Source of the DNA: JANOQP01 sp044227705
GTDB lineage: Bacteria > Bacteroidota > Bacteroidia > Chitinophagales > Saprospiraceae
Reading direction: 5' to 3'
NCBI GenBank assembly: GCA_044227705.1
Contig: JBGAWE010000115.1
Span: forward strand, 1-14,942
DNA length: 14,942 bases
Of this stretch, positions 6,921 to 13,215 are shown piece by piece. The notes below the pieces were generated by a model, which did no database searches, was not told where the DNA came from, and worked only from the letters and a program-made list of their open reading frames with translations. The translations under genes and the position numbers were made by a program. Position 1 is the stretch's first letter. Every line of letters begins with the position of its first letter.

Positions 6921-7751
6921 AGGCGGCGGACCGGGCTTGCCACGCTTGGAAGTCTTTTCGGGTCTTGTCGAAACATCGGTCGGGATTTCAGCGGCGGCCT
7001 CGGTCTCGGGTTCCTCGTAAGTCGTCAGCCAAAAGTTGTTCGCCCCCTCCCCCTGAATGAGCGTGACCTGCTGGGCATTCAACAGTTCGAGCAGACCGAG
7101 AAAGGTCACGATGGCGTGGACGCGGTTCTCCATCCGCTCGAAAAGGGCCAGAAAAGGCAGCTTTTTCCCCCTTTCCAATTGGGAAAGGACGAACTCCTGC
7201 TGCTCCTGAATGGTGTAGTTGAAGTTGTAGACGGTGTGAACGGCGGCCTTTTTCGACCCCTCCTCGAACCGAGACATCACCCGCTGGAAGGTTTTCAGGA
7301 GGCGGAAAAGGGTCACGTCCTCCATCTCCGCCTCGGCCAGTGCGCGCTCGGCGAGGCGGCGCACCTCGGCCGTCGCGTTGCCGCGCGGCATCATGAAGGA
7401 GCGCATCTCCTCCAGCCGCCGCATCTCCTCCAGCACGGATTTGTATCGTTTATACTCCAAAAGCCGGTCGACCAGCTCGGCGCGGGGGTCAATCTCGGCG
7501 CCCGTTTCATCGACCTGCTTTCTCGGCAAAAGGAGCTTCGCCTTGATGCGCATCAAGGTGGCGGCGACGACGATGAATTCCGAGGCGAGGTCGATGTTCA
7601 TGGCCTGCGCCTGCCGGATGAAGGCGAGGAAATCGTCGGTGATTTTGGCGATGGGGATGTTGTTGATGTCCAGCTCGTCGCGCTCGATGAAGAACAGGAG
7701 CAGGTCGAACGGGCCTTCGAAGGCGGGCAGTTTGATGTTGTACGTCTCCAT
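5766..7751 (-). CDS. scpA: ScpA fused in frame to a secreted PagL-like lipid A deacylase
   Basis: One uninterrupted frame of 661 codons with two unrelated halves. Residues 1 to about 245 are segregation and condensation protein A, the kleisin that bridges the SMC heads: METYNIKLPAFEGPFDLLLF at the start, DELDINNIPIAKITDDFLA, the long coiled middle, and a winged-helix end reading HAIVTFLGLLELLNAQQV. After an acidic and then basic linker comes a hydrophobic stretch VVAGLVALLFLFGKNLSAQ (about 278-296) that looks like a signal peptide, then a beta-barrel-like region with features of the acyloxyacyl hydrolase/PagL family, including YQTTGR, NPNENAIGSHWNN and the catalytic-type THFSNG (about 461-466). 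ATG 7751 is chosen because the alternative ATG at 7766 lies inside an intergenic inverted repeat. Normal ScpA is about 240-280 residues, so the size is anomalous. Either a true fusion, an overlapping gene with an internal start, or a lost stop codon could explain it. Confidence 0.88.
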   Translation of the reverse strand: METYNIKLPAFEGPFDLLLFFIERDELDINNIPIAKITDDFLAFIRQAQAMNIDLASEFIVVAATLMRIKAKLLLPRKQVDETGAEIDPRAELVDRLLEYKRYKSVLEEMRRLEEMRSFMMPRGNATAEVRRLAERALAEAEMEDVTLFRLLKTFQRVMSRFEEGSKKAAVHTVYNFNYTIQEQQEFVLSQLERGKKLPFLALFERMENRVHAIVTFLGLLELLNAQQVTLIQGEGANNFWLTTYEEPETEAAAEIPTDVSTRPEKTSKRGKPGPPPVVAGLVALLFLFGKNLSAQSSPVETQNPKTQTQNFSNWSIEVGFHSGRIIKHTQKLHIDNNRQIWAEEIGISYQTTGRREWQAWQHYPEFGLALVRAGFGDGAHGTAFGLVPTLAIPLLFRDDFDIRFRVGTGIGRVERPFDFLTNPNENAIGSHWNNITQFRFTAKWRPGGGRLALVGGGVFTHFSNGGARRPNFGLNLPAFYLGGQFTPVLVKKSAFAKAISSKKPPVHRWGGIVHVGISSSESQVAGGPSYPIYIGGIGVARCLSKINRVFVGLDYERHTAVAWFLAHADGVADEGRYRAASERWLAWAGEEFLFGPLGVNLQLGTSLSGRSRFVPEFICQKFLFRYYLPGIGRWRPWAGVALKTHRFTAEYISASAGIGF

Positions 7752-7764
7752 TCTTTGAATGGTC

Positions 7765-7819
7765 AATGGTTAATTGCCAATTGTCGGCGGGCCGGAATTA
7801 CAATTGACAATTAACCATT
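7765..7819. repeat. A+T-rich inverted repeat between scpA and rodA
   Basis: The two 20-base arms (7765-7784 and 7800-7819) pair with 19 of 20 matches around a 15-base G+C-rich loop. The arms are built from AATTG/CAATT units, and a further CAATTG follows at 7822-7827. The base composition contrasts sharply with the surrounding genes. Position between the scpA start and the rodA stop, together with this composition, suggests a dispersed intergenic repeat of the REP/MITE kind; a structured RNA spacer is the alternative. No U-tract follows on the rodA strand. Confidence 0.7.
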
Positions 7820-7831
7820 CACAATTGAAAA

Positions 7832-9304
7832 TCAGTTTCTTTCCCGTCCGCTAGCATCGAATTTTAGGAGGACCGCCATCAGCAACGTGAAGCCGATGAG
7901 CGACGAGCCGCCGTAGCTGACGAACGGCAGCGGGATGCCGATGATGGGAAACAGGCCCATCGTCATGCCGATGTTTATCAGAAAGTGTACGAACAGGATG
8001 CCCACCACCCCGTAGGCGTAGCGGCGGGCGAAGTCGGCCCGCTGCCGCTCGGCGATGACCGTGATGCGCCACAGCAAGACCGTGAAAAGCCCGACGACAG
8101 CCAGCACGCCGATGAAGCCCTGCTCCTCGCCGACGGTGCAAAAGATGAAGTCGGTGCTTTGCTCGGGGACGTAGCGGAGCTTTGTCATGTTGCCTTCGAG
8201 GAAGCCCTTGCCCGAGAAGCCGCCCGAGCCGATGGCCATTTTTGACTGGACGAGGTTGTACATCGAGCCGCGCGGGTCGCACTCCTGCGGGCGCAGCCAG
8301 ACCTTGATGAGCTCCTGTTGGTGTTTCGACAAAACATTGAAGCACAGGTAGTTGGCCCCAAAAGCGATGCCCGCGCCGATGCCGAAGAGCAGCAGCGCGA
8401 TGAGGACGGGACGCTGTTGGAGGCTGTTCTTTTTCGAGTAGTTGAGGTTGAAAAGGATGCCGAGCAAAAGGGCGTGGAGCGGGAGGAAGGCGAATTCGAG
8501 GTGCCACTCGTTCCAAAAGTCCCGCTGAAAATGCTGGCCGGCGAGGCCCCAGATTTCGCCCCAAAACCAGGTCAGCAGCCCGACCGCCAGCCAAACGGCC
8601 CACCAAGCGCGGGGCGACTTGAGACGGAGGATGTAATAACCGTTGAGCACGGCCAGCAGAATCGCCGCTAGCCAAGCCGGGTCGAAGACCAGCCCGAGGA
8701 TGACCATCGCGGCCAGCGACGCGCCGACGAGGTAGAAGTTCTGGTTGAAACCCTCCCTGTACAAAAGAAGGACAAACGAGAAGAACACGAGCGCCGACCC
8801 CGCGTCCGGCTGCAACAGGATCAGGCCGACGGGCAGGAGGAAAATCCCGAAAGCCAGGAACCGCTGCGGCATCGAGCGGAAGTTGAAGCTGAAACCGCTC
8901 AAGAAACTGGCGAGCGCGAGGCAGGTCGAAAACTTGGCCAGCTCTGCGGGCTGGAAGCCGAAGCCGCCGATCTCGAACCACGCTCGGGCGCCGTTGACGA
9001 GCTTCCCGAAAAAGAGGACGGCCACGAGCAATACGAGCGATGCGCCGTAGAAGGCCCATGCGAACGTCCGCCAGAACGTCCACTCGATGAGCTGGATGAT
9101 GAAAAAGAGGCCCGAGCAGGCGACGATGAAAAGGAGCTGCTTGCCCGCGTTGTGCTGCAAATCGAGGAAGGCCCACGGCTCGGTGGGCTTGTAGTTGGCG
9201 GCATAGATCATCAGCCAGCCGGTCAAGGCCAGCGAGATGAGCGTCCAGAGGGCGATTTTGTCAAGCTCGCCGTAGTTGATGGGCGGTTGGTTGCGAGAAG
9301 CCAT
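7832..9304 (-). CDS. rodA: rod-shape-determining protein RodA (SEDS glycosyltransferase)
   Basis: A 490-residue multi-span membrane protein of the SEDS family, the peptidoglycan polymerase that works with a class B PBP in lateral wall synthesis. Family motifs: KLVNGARAWFEIGGFGFQPA and ELAKF in the first third, LLQPDAGSALVFF in the middle, then YNLVQSKMAIGSGGFSGKGF, the extracellular PEQSTDFIF with its conserved aspartate, and GLFPIIGIPLPFVSYGGSSL near the end. It is RodA rather than FtsW by the NGARAW and GLFPIIGIPLPF forms. It is longer than the roughly 370-residue E. coli protein because of added membrane segments around residues 195-320, which I believe is common in Bacteroidota. ATG 9304 is chosen because MASRNQPPINYGELDKIALW is a plausible cytoplasmic beginning; the open frame to 9403 reads a repeat. 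The usual mreC/mreD/PBP2 neighbours are absent upstream, where a decayed accessory gene lies. Confidence 0.96.
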   Translation of the reverse strand: MASRNQPPINYGELDKIALWTLISLALTGWLMIYAANYKPTEPWAFLDLQHNAGKQLLFIVACSGLFFIIQLIEWTFWRTFAWAFYGASLVLLVAVLFFGKLVNGARAWFEIGGFGFQPAELAKFSTCLALASFLSGFSFNFRSMPQRFLAFGIFLLPVGLILLQPDAGSALVFFSFVLLLYREGFNQNFYLVGASLAAMVILGLVFDPAWLAAILLAVLNGYYILRLKSPRAWWAVWLAVGLLTWFWGEIWGLAGQHFQRDFWNEWHLEFAFLPLHALLLGILFNLNYSKKNSLQQRPVLIALLLFGIGAGIAFGANYLCFNVLSKHQQELIKVWLRPQECDPRGSMYNLVQSKMAIGSGGFSGKGFLEGNMTKLRYVPEQSTDFIFCTVGEEQGFIGVLAVVGLFTVLLWRITVIAERQRADFARRYAYGVVGILFVHFLINIGMTMGLFPIIGIPLPFVSYGGSSLIGFTLLMAVLLKFDASGRERN

Positions 9305-9319
9305 GAGGGTTGATTGGGG

Positions 9320-9327
9320 CAAACATC
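9320..9327 (-). promoter_or_regulatory. possible -7 box of rodA
   Basis: The minus strand reads GATGTTTG followed by CCCC, one mismatch from TAnnTTTG, 15 bases before the rodA ATG. That would give a very short leader, as is seen in Bacteroidota. No clear -33 box was found. Confidence 0.25.
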
Positions 9328-9368
9328 CGACGGCCCGCCCGGTTTTTGAGAAAAGCGGCCCATGCTTG

Positions 9369-9393
9369 CCCGAAAAACCCCGCTTTTTGAAAA
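9369..9393 (+). repeat. 25-base direct repeat, rodA-side copy
   Basis: The 25 bases are identical, in the same orientation, to 11075-11099. This copy lies 65 bases upstream of the rodA start. Its CCGCTTTT part can also pair with AAAAGCGG at 9351-9358. Together the two copies bracket the decayed ATP-binding regulator and the less G+C-rich DNA around it. Confidence 0.85.
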
Positions 9394-9571
9394 TCTGCCG
9401 CACTGCGCCTCGTCCAACTGAACTCCAGCAATGGGCGTTCTTGAAAAGTGAATCGCCTTACTTCAGAACGAGTCCTCTAGCGGCAATCACATAGCCGTCA
9501 CATAAGCAACTTGCTGTAAATCAATGGGTTGCGCGACCGAATAACGACAACTCGACTACTGCATCATAAAA

Positions 9572-11015
9572 TTAGGCCCAAACGGGATGTAAGTCGTGAG
9601 CTTTTTCGACTTGTTGTCGGGGTTTTTCAAGTTTTATCAGCCCAGCATCAACGGTATCGCGCATGATGCGTGAGGCTATGGAGTAGTTTTCTTCCTTGAT
9701 TTTGAATCGTTGGCGCAAAGTCTGGTTAGACATTCGCTCGTTGGAAACGTAAAGCAGGGCACAATGCTGATAGCAGGCCCTGACCTTGTCGGACTTGTTC
9801 ATGTTGTTCAAGTCTTTTGGCGCGAAAAGTATGGCCTGCGTGTGGGTCTCGTTCACCCGAAAATCCGGGGCGGGCAGTTGCCAGACCTCAACCGCATCAA
9901 TGACCTTGTCGATGCCGCTGCCCCTTTCTTCGCAAAAATTCATTCGCCGCATGGCGGCCGCCAATTCCTCGTTCCTAGACTGGTAGCCGTCAATGAACCG
10001 TTCCGGATTAACCATTGGCTTGCCGGGGTTGCTGATTTCGATGCGGTCGGAAAAGACCTCGATGATTGGTCCGGTGCCTCGCTCCCGGAAATCTTGGTGA
10101 ATGAGCGCATTGGCAATCAGCTCGCGCAGGGCGATGGGCGGGTAAACCTGCACGCTCTCTCGTTTGGCGGTGACGATGTGCTCGTGAGCGGGCAGAAGCC
10201 CGGACAAATAGGCCAGCATCCGTTCAAACCCATTCGCATAGCCAAGCTGACCACTTACCTCCCGGAGGGTGGATACTTTGTTGTTGCCGTCATACTGGAC
10301 AATTCGAGCGGCCTTTCGTCCTACCGTGTCGAACTTGCGGATGTCCTTTGCAAAGAGCAACGCCGCAAGGTTGGAAATATGGAAATGGCCGTTGCTGCGG
10401 ATGATCATCCGCTCGTCCAGGAGTCTTTCCATAACGCCCGCCTGTGTGGTGGGATATGGCATTCTCACCATCAAGTCGAAAAACGCCTGTGTGTCGAGCA
10501 ACGCCACCACATCTGCGGCCGAGATGCCCTTCCTGGCCGGTTCGCGCTCGAACTCCGAGGCCGGCCGGAGCCAAAGCTTGCGCCCTTTTTCCGGGAATTC
10601 ACGCAGTTTTCGGGTGAGGCTCCCAATCCTGATGTATTCGACGAAATCAAAGGAAACTGGCTGGCCGTGGGCGGCTAGGATTTGAAACAGGGCAATATTC
10701 TTGTCTTGAAACGATTCGAAAAAGCCTGAAGTCAACTCTCGGGTTCAACCGTTGCGCCAACCAATTCTCCAATTCCTCATTTCCAATTTTGAACAGAGTT
10801 GGCTGGAAACTGGTGCCCAGAATACGGTGAGAACCGTCTTCCACCCCAAAAACGAGATATCCATATTCGTGACCCATCAAGGCTGCGCCGTTGGCAAGGG
10901 CCGAGATACGCTGTCCGATTTCTCCTTTCGCTACTGTTGACCTTGAACTCAAGGAACTCGTTCTCGGAAAGGAGGCAGATGGAGTCAACAGGCTGGACAG
11001 TTGTTGTTCCGTCAT
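9572..11015 (-). pseudogene. AlbA_2/Schlafen-type ATP-binding transcriptional regulator, frameshifted
   Basis: Homology-like sequence continues across three frame changes. It starts at ATG 11015 (MTEQQLSSLL), shifts near 10971-10985 to read LLSENEFLEFKVNSS, shifts back near 10925-10935 to read EIGQRISALANGAALMGHEY and GYLVFGVEDGSHRILGT (AlbA_2 domain), and shifts again at a five-base A/T run (10719-10723) into the long remainder reading FFESFQDKNIALFQILAAHG. Removing one base at each of the last two sites restores continuity. The remainder, about 387 codons, carries a HATPase_c_4-type region (LRELIANALIHQDFRERGTG, FSDRIEISNPGKP, FCEERGSGIDK) and a C-terminal winged helix. Such proteins are accessory DNA-binding regulators, often next to mobile or defence genes. 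Base composition is visibly lower in G+C than neighbours, suggesting transfer. Sequencing error is the alternative; the 9572-10735 part could still be translated. Confidence 0.8.
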
Positions 11016-11074
11016 GTGGCTGGACAGGATGTTGATTTTCTTGCACCGAGTTTATCAAAATATTGCACAAATGC

Positions 11075-11099
11075 CCCGAAAAACCCCGCTTTTTGAAAA
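11075..11099 (+). repeat. 25-base direct repeat, distal copy
   Basis: Identical in sequence and orientation to 9369-9393. It lies 59 bases upstream (relative to the pseudogene strand) of the pseudogene ATG and 118 bases before the next plus-strand gene. Flanking bases on either side of the two copies do not continue the match well. Confidence 0.85.
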
Positions 11100-11138
11100 A
11101 ACAGACAGCAGCCCGCCGCCCGCCGGTTTACCCTTCTG

Positions 11139-11146
11139 TTAATTTG
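11139..11146 (+). promoter_or_regulatory. possible -7 box of the CarboxypepD_reg-like/nadK unit
   Basis: TTAATTTG followed by CAGC is one mismatch from TAnnTTTG and lies 71 bases before the ATG at 11218. It is the only A+T-rich spot in an otherwise G+C-rich leader. The -33 position shows no good match. Confidence 0.33.
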
Positions 11147-11217
11147 CAGCGGGCCAGCCATCCCCCTTTCGGTGCGCGGCCCGTTCAGTCGGTCAGGCCG
11201 CCAAAGCGACTTTTTCC

Positions 11218-11871
11218 ATGAAAAAAACCGTCCTCTCCCTCCTCCTCGCGGCCTTCTTTCTCCGGGCCGAAGCCCAAGTGGCGACGGAAAAGCCGAAGGA
11301 GCAGCTCATCCAGTTCAGCGGCCTCGTGCTGACGGACATGGGCGGGCAGCTCGTCCCGGTGCCCTACGCGACCGTCTACCTGCCGGGCAAGAACCGGGGG
11401 ACGTACACCGACCGGCGCGGCTTCTTCAACCTCGTCGTCGAGAAAAAGGACATCGTCCGCTTCTCGTGCATCGGTTTCAACACGACCGACGCGCTCGTGC
11501 CGGACACCTTGCGCGACGACCACTACTCGGTCGTCCAGATGATGGGGCAGGACACCTTCACGCTGCCGCAAATCGTCATCTTCCCGTGGCCCAGCCGCGA
11601 GCACTTCAAAGAGGAGTTCCTGGCTATGGACGTCTCGGCCGAGATGCAAGAAAGAGCCGCCCGGAACGTGGCCAACGAGAGCCTCGCCGCCCTCCGCAAA
11701 TCGCCCGACGCGGTTGCCTTCAGCGGCCGCGAAGGGGCCAACTTCTACCTCCGCCAGCAGACAAAGGCCTACTATTACATCGGCCAGACGCCGCCGATGA
11801 ACATCTTCAGCCCGCTGGCCTGGGCCAAGTTCTTCCAGTCTTGGAAGAACGGAGACTTCAAAAAGCACTGA
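11218..11871 (+). CDS. secreted CarboxypepD_reg-like domain protein
   Basis: A 217-residue exported protein. Residues 1-19 form a clear signal peptide (MKKTVLSLLLAAFFLRAEA) with likely cleavage before QVATEK. Residues 32-105 match the carboxypeptidase regulatory-like beta-sandwich: FSGLVLTDMGGQLVPVPYAT, GTYTDRRGFFNLVV and VRFSCIGFNTTD, the plug-like domain also found at the N-terminus of SusC-type receptors. The rest (110-217) is helical and polar with no recognised domain and contains the aromatic ending PPMNIFSPLAWAKFFQSWKN. No barrel follows, so this is not a TonB-dependent receptor; it is probably a periplasmic or envelope-associated protein of unknown role. Only 5 bases separate its stop from nadK, so the two are almost certainly co-transcribed. 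Confidence 0.85.
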   Translation: MKKTVLSLLLAAFFLRAEAQVATEKPKEQLIQFSGLVLTDMGGQLVPVPYATVYLPGKNRGTYTDRRGFFNLVVEKKDIVRFSCIGFNTTDALVPDTLRDDHYSVVQMMGQDTFTLPQIVIFPWPSREHFKEEFLAMDVSAEMQERAARNVANESLAALRKSPDAVAFSGREGANFYLRQQTKAYYYIGQTPPMNIFSPLAWAKFFQSWKNGDFKKH

Positions 11872-11876
11872 CGGGG

Positions 11877-12761
11877 ATGCGGGTTGTTGTTTTCGGCACG
11901 GCATTCAAAGAGGCGCAGCGGGCGGCGGTCCAGTCTCTCTTCGACGCGCTCGGGCGGCACGGGATGGAATGCTTCGTCCACGCGCCCTATCTCGATTTGA
12001 TAAAGGGTTCGGTGAAAATCCCGGCCTCGTGCGGGGTCGTCGAGGGGTATCCCGATTTGATGGCGACGCGCTTCGACGCGGTCTTCGCCCTCGGCGGCGA
12101 CGGGACGATGCTGGCCGCCGTGACCCTCGTCCGCGACAGCCGGGTGCCGATTTTGGGGATAAACCTCGGCCGCCTCGGCTTCCTCGCCAACACCGACATC
12201 GAGCACATCGACACGGCCATCGGCTGCCTCGCGCACGGCACTTTTCAGATTGACGAGCGGAGCCTTTTGTATCTCGAAAGCTCGCCGCCCGGCATCTTCG
12301 GCGACCTGCCCATCGCGCTCAACGACTGCACGATTTTGAAGCGCGACACCTCCTCGATGATCACCATCGACGTCTTCCTCAACGGCGACTTCCTCAACTC
12401 CTATTGGGCCGACGGCATCATCATCTCCACCCCGACCGGCTCGACGGGCTACTCCCTGAGCTGCGGCGGGCCGCTCATCTTCCCCGACTCGCGCAACTTC
12501 GTCCTCACGCCCGTCGCGCCGCACAACCTCAACATGAGGCCCATCGTCATCGCCGACAGTTCGGTGATTTCCTTCGAGATAGAGGGCCGCGCCGACAACT
12601 TCCTCTGCACGCTCGACAGCCGCTTCGCCACCGTCACCAGCCGCCACCAACTGGCCGTCAGGAAGAACGACTGGCCCATCCGTCTCATCGTGCTCGAGGA
12701 CCACTCCTTTTTGAAGACAATCAGGGAAAAACTGATGTGGGGCAGCGACCTGCGCAACTGA
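11877..12761 (+). CDS. nadK: NAD kinase
   Basis: Phosphorylates NAD to NADP in the cytoplasm, the only known route to NADP in bacteria. The 294-residue length is normal. The diagnostic GGDGTML is at residues 73-79, followed by PILGINLGRLGFLANT (91-106), the NAD-contacting ND with a nearby lysine and arginine (NDCTILKR, 149-156), and the glycine-rich catalytic-domain stretch ADGIIISTPTGSTGYSLSCG (178-197). The C-terminal domain continues with LNMRPIVIADSS. ATG 11877 starts 5 bases after the preceding stop and gives the expected MRVVVFGTAF beginning. The frame stays open upstream through the neighbouring gene but encodes arginine/proline-rich shadow sequence there. Confidence 0.97.
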   Translation: MRVVVFGTAFKEAQRAAVQSLFDALGRHGMECFVHAPYLDLIKGSVKIPASCGVVEGYPDLMATRFDAVFALGGDGTMLAAVTLVRDSRVPILGINLGRLGFLANTDIEHIDTAIGCLAHGTFQIDERSLLYLESSPPGIFGDLPIALNDCTILKRDTSSMITIDVFLNGDFLNSYWADGIIISTPTGSTGYSLSCGGPLIFPDSRNFVLTPVAPHNLNMRPIVIADSSVISFEIEGRADNFLCTLDSRFATVTSRHQLAVRKNDWPIRLIVLEDHSFLKTIREKLMWGSDLRN

Positions 12762-12780
12762 ACCGGCCAGCGGCCGACGT

Positions 12781-12796
12781 TTTGAAAATTTTCAAA
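12781..12796. repeat. perfect 16-base palindrome after nadK
   Basis: A self-complementary A+T-rich 16-base sequence of the form TTTGAAAA-TTTTCAAA lies 20 bases after the nadK stop. It could be a protein-binding site or part of weak transcript end structure; A+T-rich palindromes of this size also arise by chance, so no function is claimed. Confidence 0.5.
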
Positions 12797-12878
12797 TCGG
12801 CAGGGAAACATTTTGGCCAGCCAACTCCGTTTAGAGGGCAAAATCTGGACATTTATAATCCTCCAAATTTTTTGGCCA

Positions 12879-12956
12879 ATGCTCATACTCACTTTTCTCC
12901 TGCTCATCCTCTTTGTGTTTGGAAACCGGATGCTCAAAGAGGCCCACCACCACTGA
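12879..12956 (+). CDS. possible 25-residue membrane peptide
   Basis: A short frame encodes MLILTFLLLILFVFGNRMLK followed by EAHHH: a single hydrophobic helix of about 14 residues, then a basic/acidic tail and three histidines. The stretch is embedded in the gene-free region between nadK and the oxygenase, 83 bases ahead of a strong terminator whose own transcript is otherwise unexplained. A+T-rich sequence precedes the ATG. It is too short for statistical support and I recognise no family, so it could equally be chance. If real, a small membrane regulator or toxin-like peptide would be the obvious classes. Confidence 0.2.
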   Translation: MLILTFLLLILFVFGNRMLKEAHHH

Positions 12957-13038
12957 CCGATTGCCCGGTTTTTTCCGCAAATTCTCTCCGCGCCCTCCCC
13001 AGACGGCCGATGAAAAAAAGAGAGACCTTCGGTCCCAG

Positions 13039-13076
13039 CCGCCGGACCTCGTCGAGAGGCTCCGGCGGTTTTTTTT
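13039..13076 (+). terminator. strong intrinsic terminator between nadK and the oxygenase
   Basis: The stem CCGCCGGA/TCCGGCGG is extended inside by CCTC/GAGG around a GTCGA loop (one bulged C) and is followed directly by eight T. It is directional for the plus strand. It lies 278 bases beyond the nadK stop, unusually far for that gene, and closes off the region before the repeat and the oxygenase gene. A small GACC-TTC-GGTC hairpin (13024-13034) precedes it. Confidence 0.8.
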
Positions 13077-13078
13077 GG

Positions 13079-13142
13079 GCCACCGAGGCGCAGAGACACA
13101 GAGAAATTCTCCAAAACGCTGTGTCTCCATATCCCTGCGGCA
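13079..13142. repeat. imperfect palindromic intergenic repeat
   Basis: Left arm 13079-13101 (ending CAGAGACACAG) and right arm 13119-13142 (beginning CTGTGTCTCC) form an imperfect inverted repeat, perfect for 8 bases nearest the loop and degenerate outward. From memory it resembles a widespread bacterial intergenic element of the form GCCACAGAGGCACAGAGACA with its complement after a short loop, found in many environmental genomes. Here it sits right after the terminator and before the oxygenase promoter region. Confidence 0.6.
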
Positions 13143-13215
13143 AAACCCAACCAAAAAACTGCTTCTTTTGCTCACCCGAAAGCCGCCCACCTTTCACGTC
13201 AAAAACTATAGGGAA

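Noticed and set aside
6366..7814. Plus-strand frame of 482 codons opposite scpA
   Set aside because: Antisense shadow of the ScpA/PagL frame, without any recognisable domain.
9394..9571. Possible tRNA or small RNA in the gap between rodA and the pseudogene
   Set aside because: No cloverleaf, T-loop or acceptor-stem pairing was found; only short weak complementary stretches.
9710..10678. Plus-strand frame of 322 codons across the pseudogene
   Set aside because: Antisense to the HATPase_c_4-type region, which carries recognisable motifs on the minus strand.
11775..12704. Minus-strand frame of 309 codons opposite nadK
   Set aside because: Acidic/arginine/valine-rich shadow of NAD kinase; the plus strand holds the GGDGTML motif.
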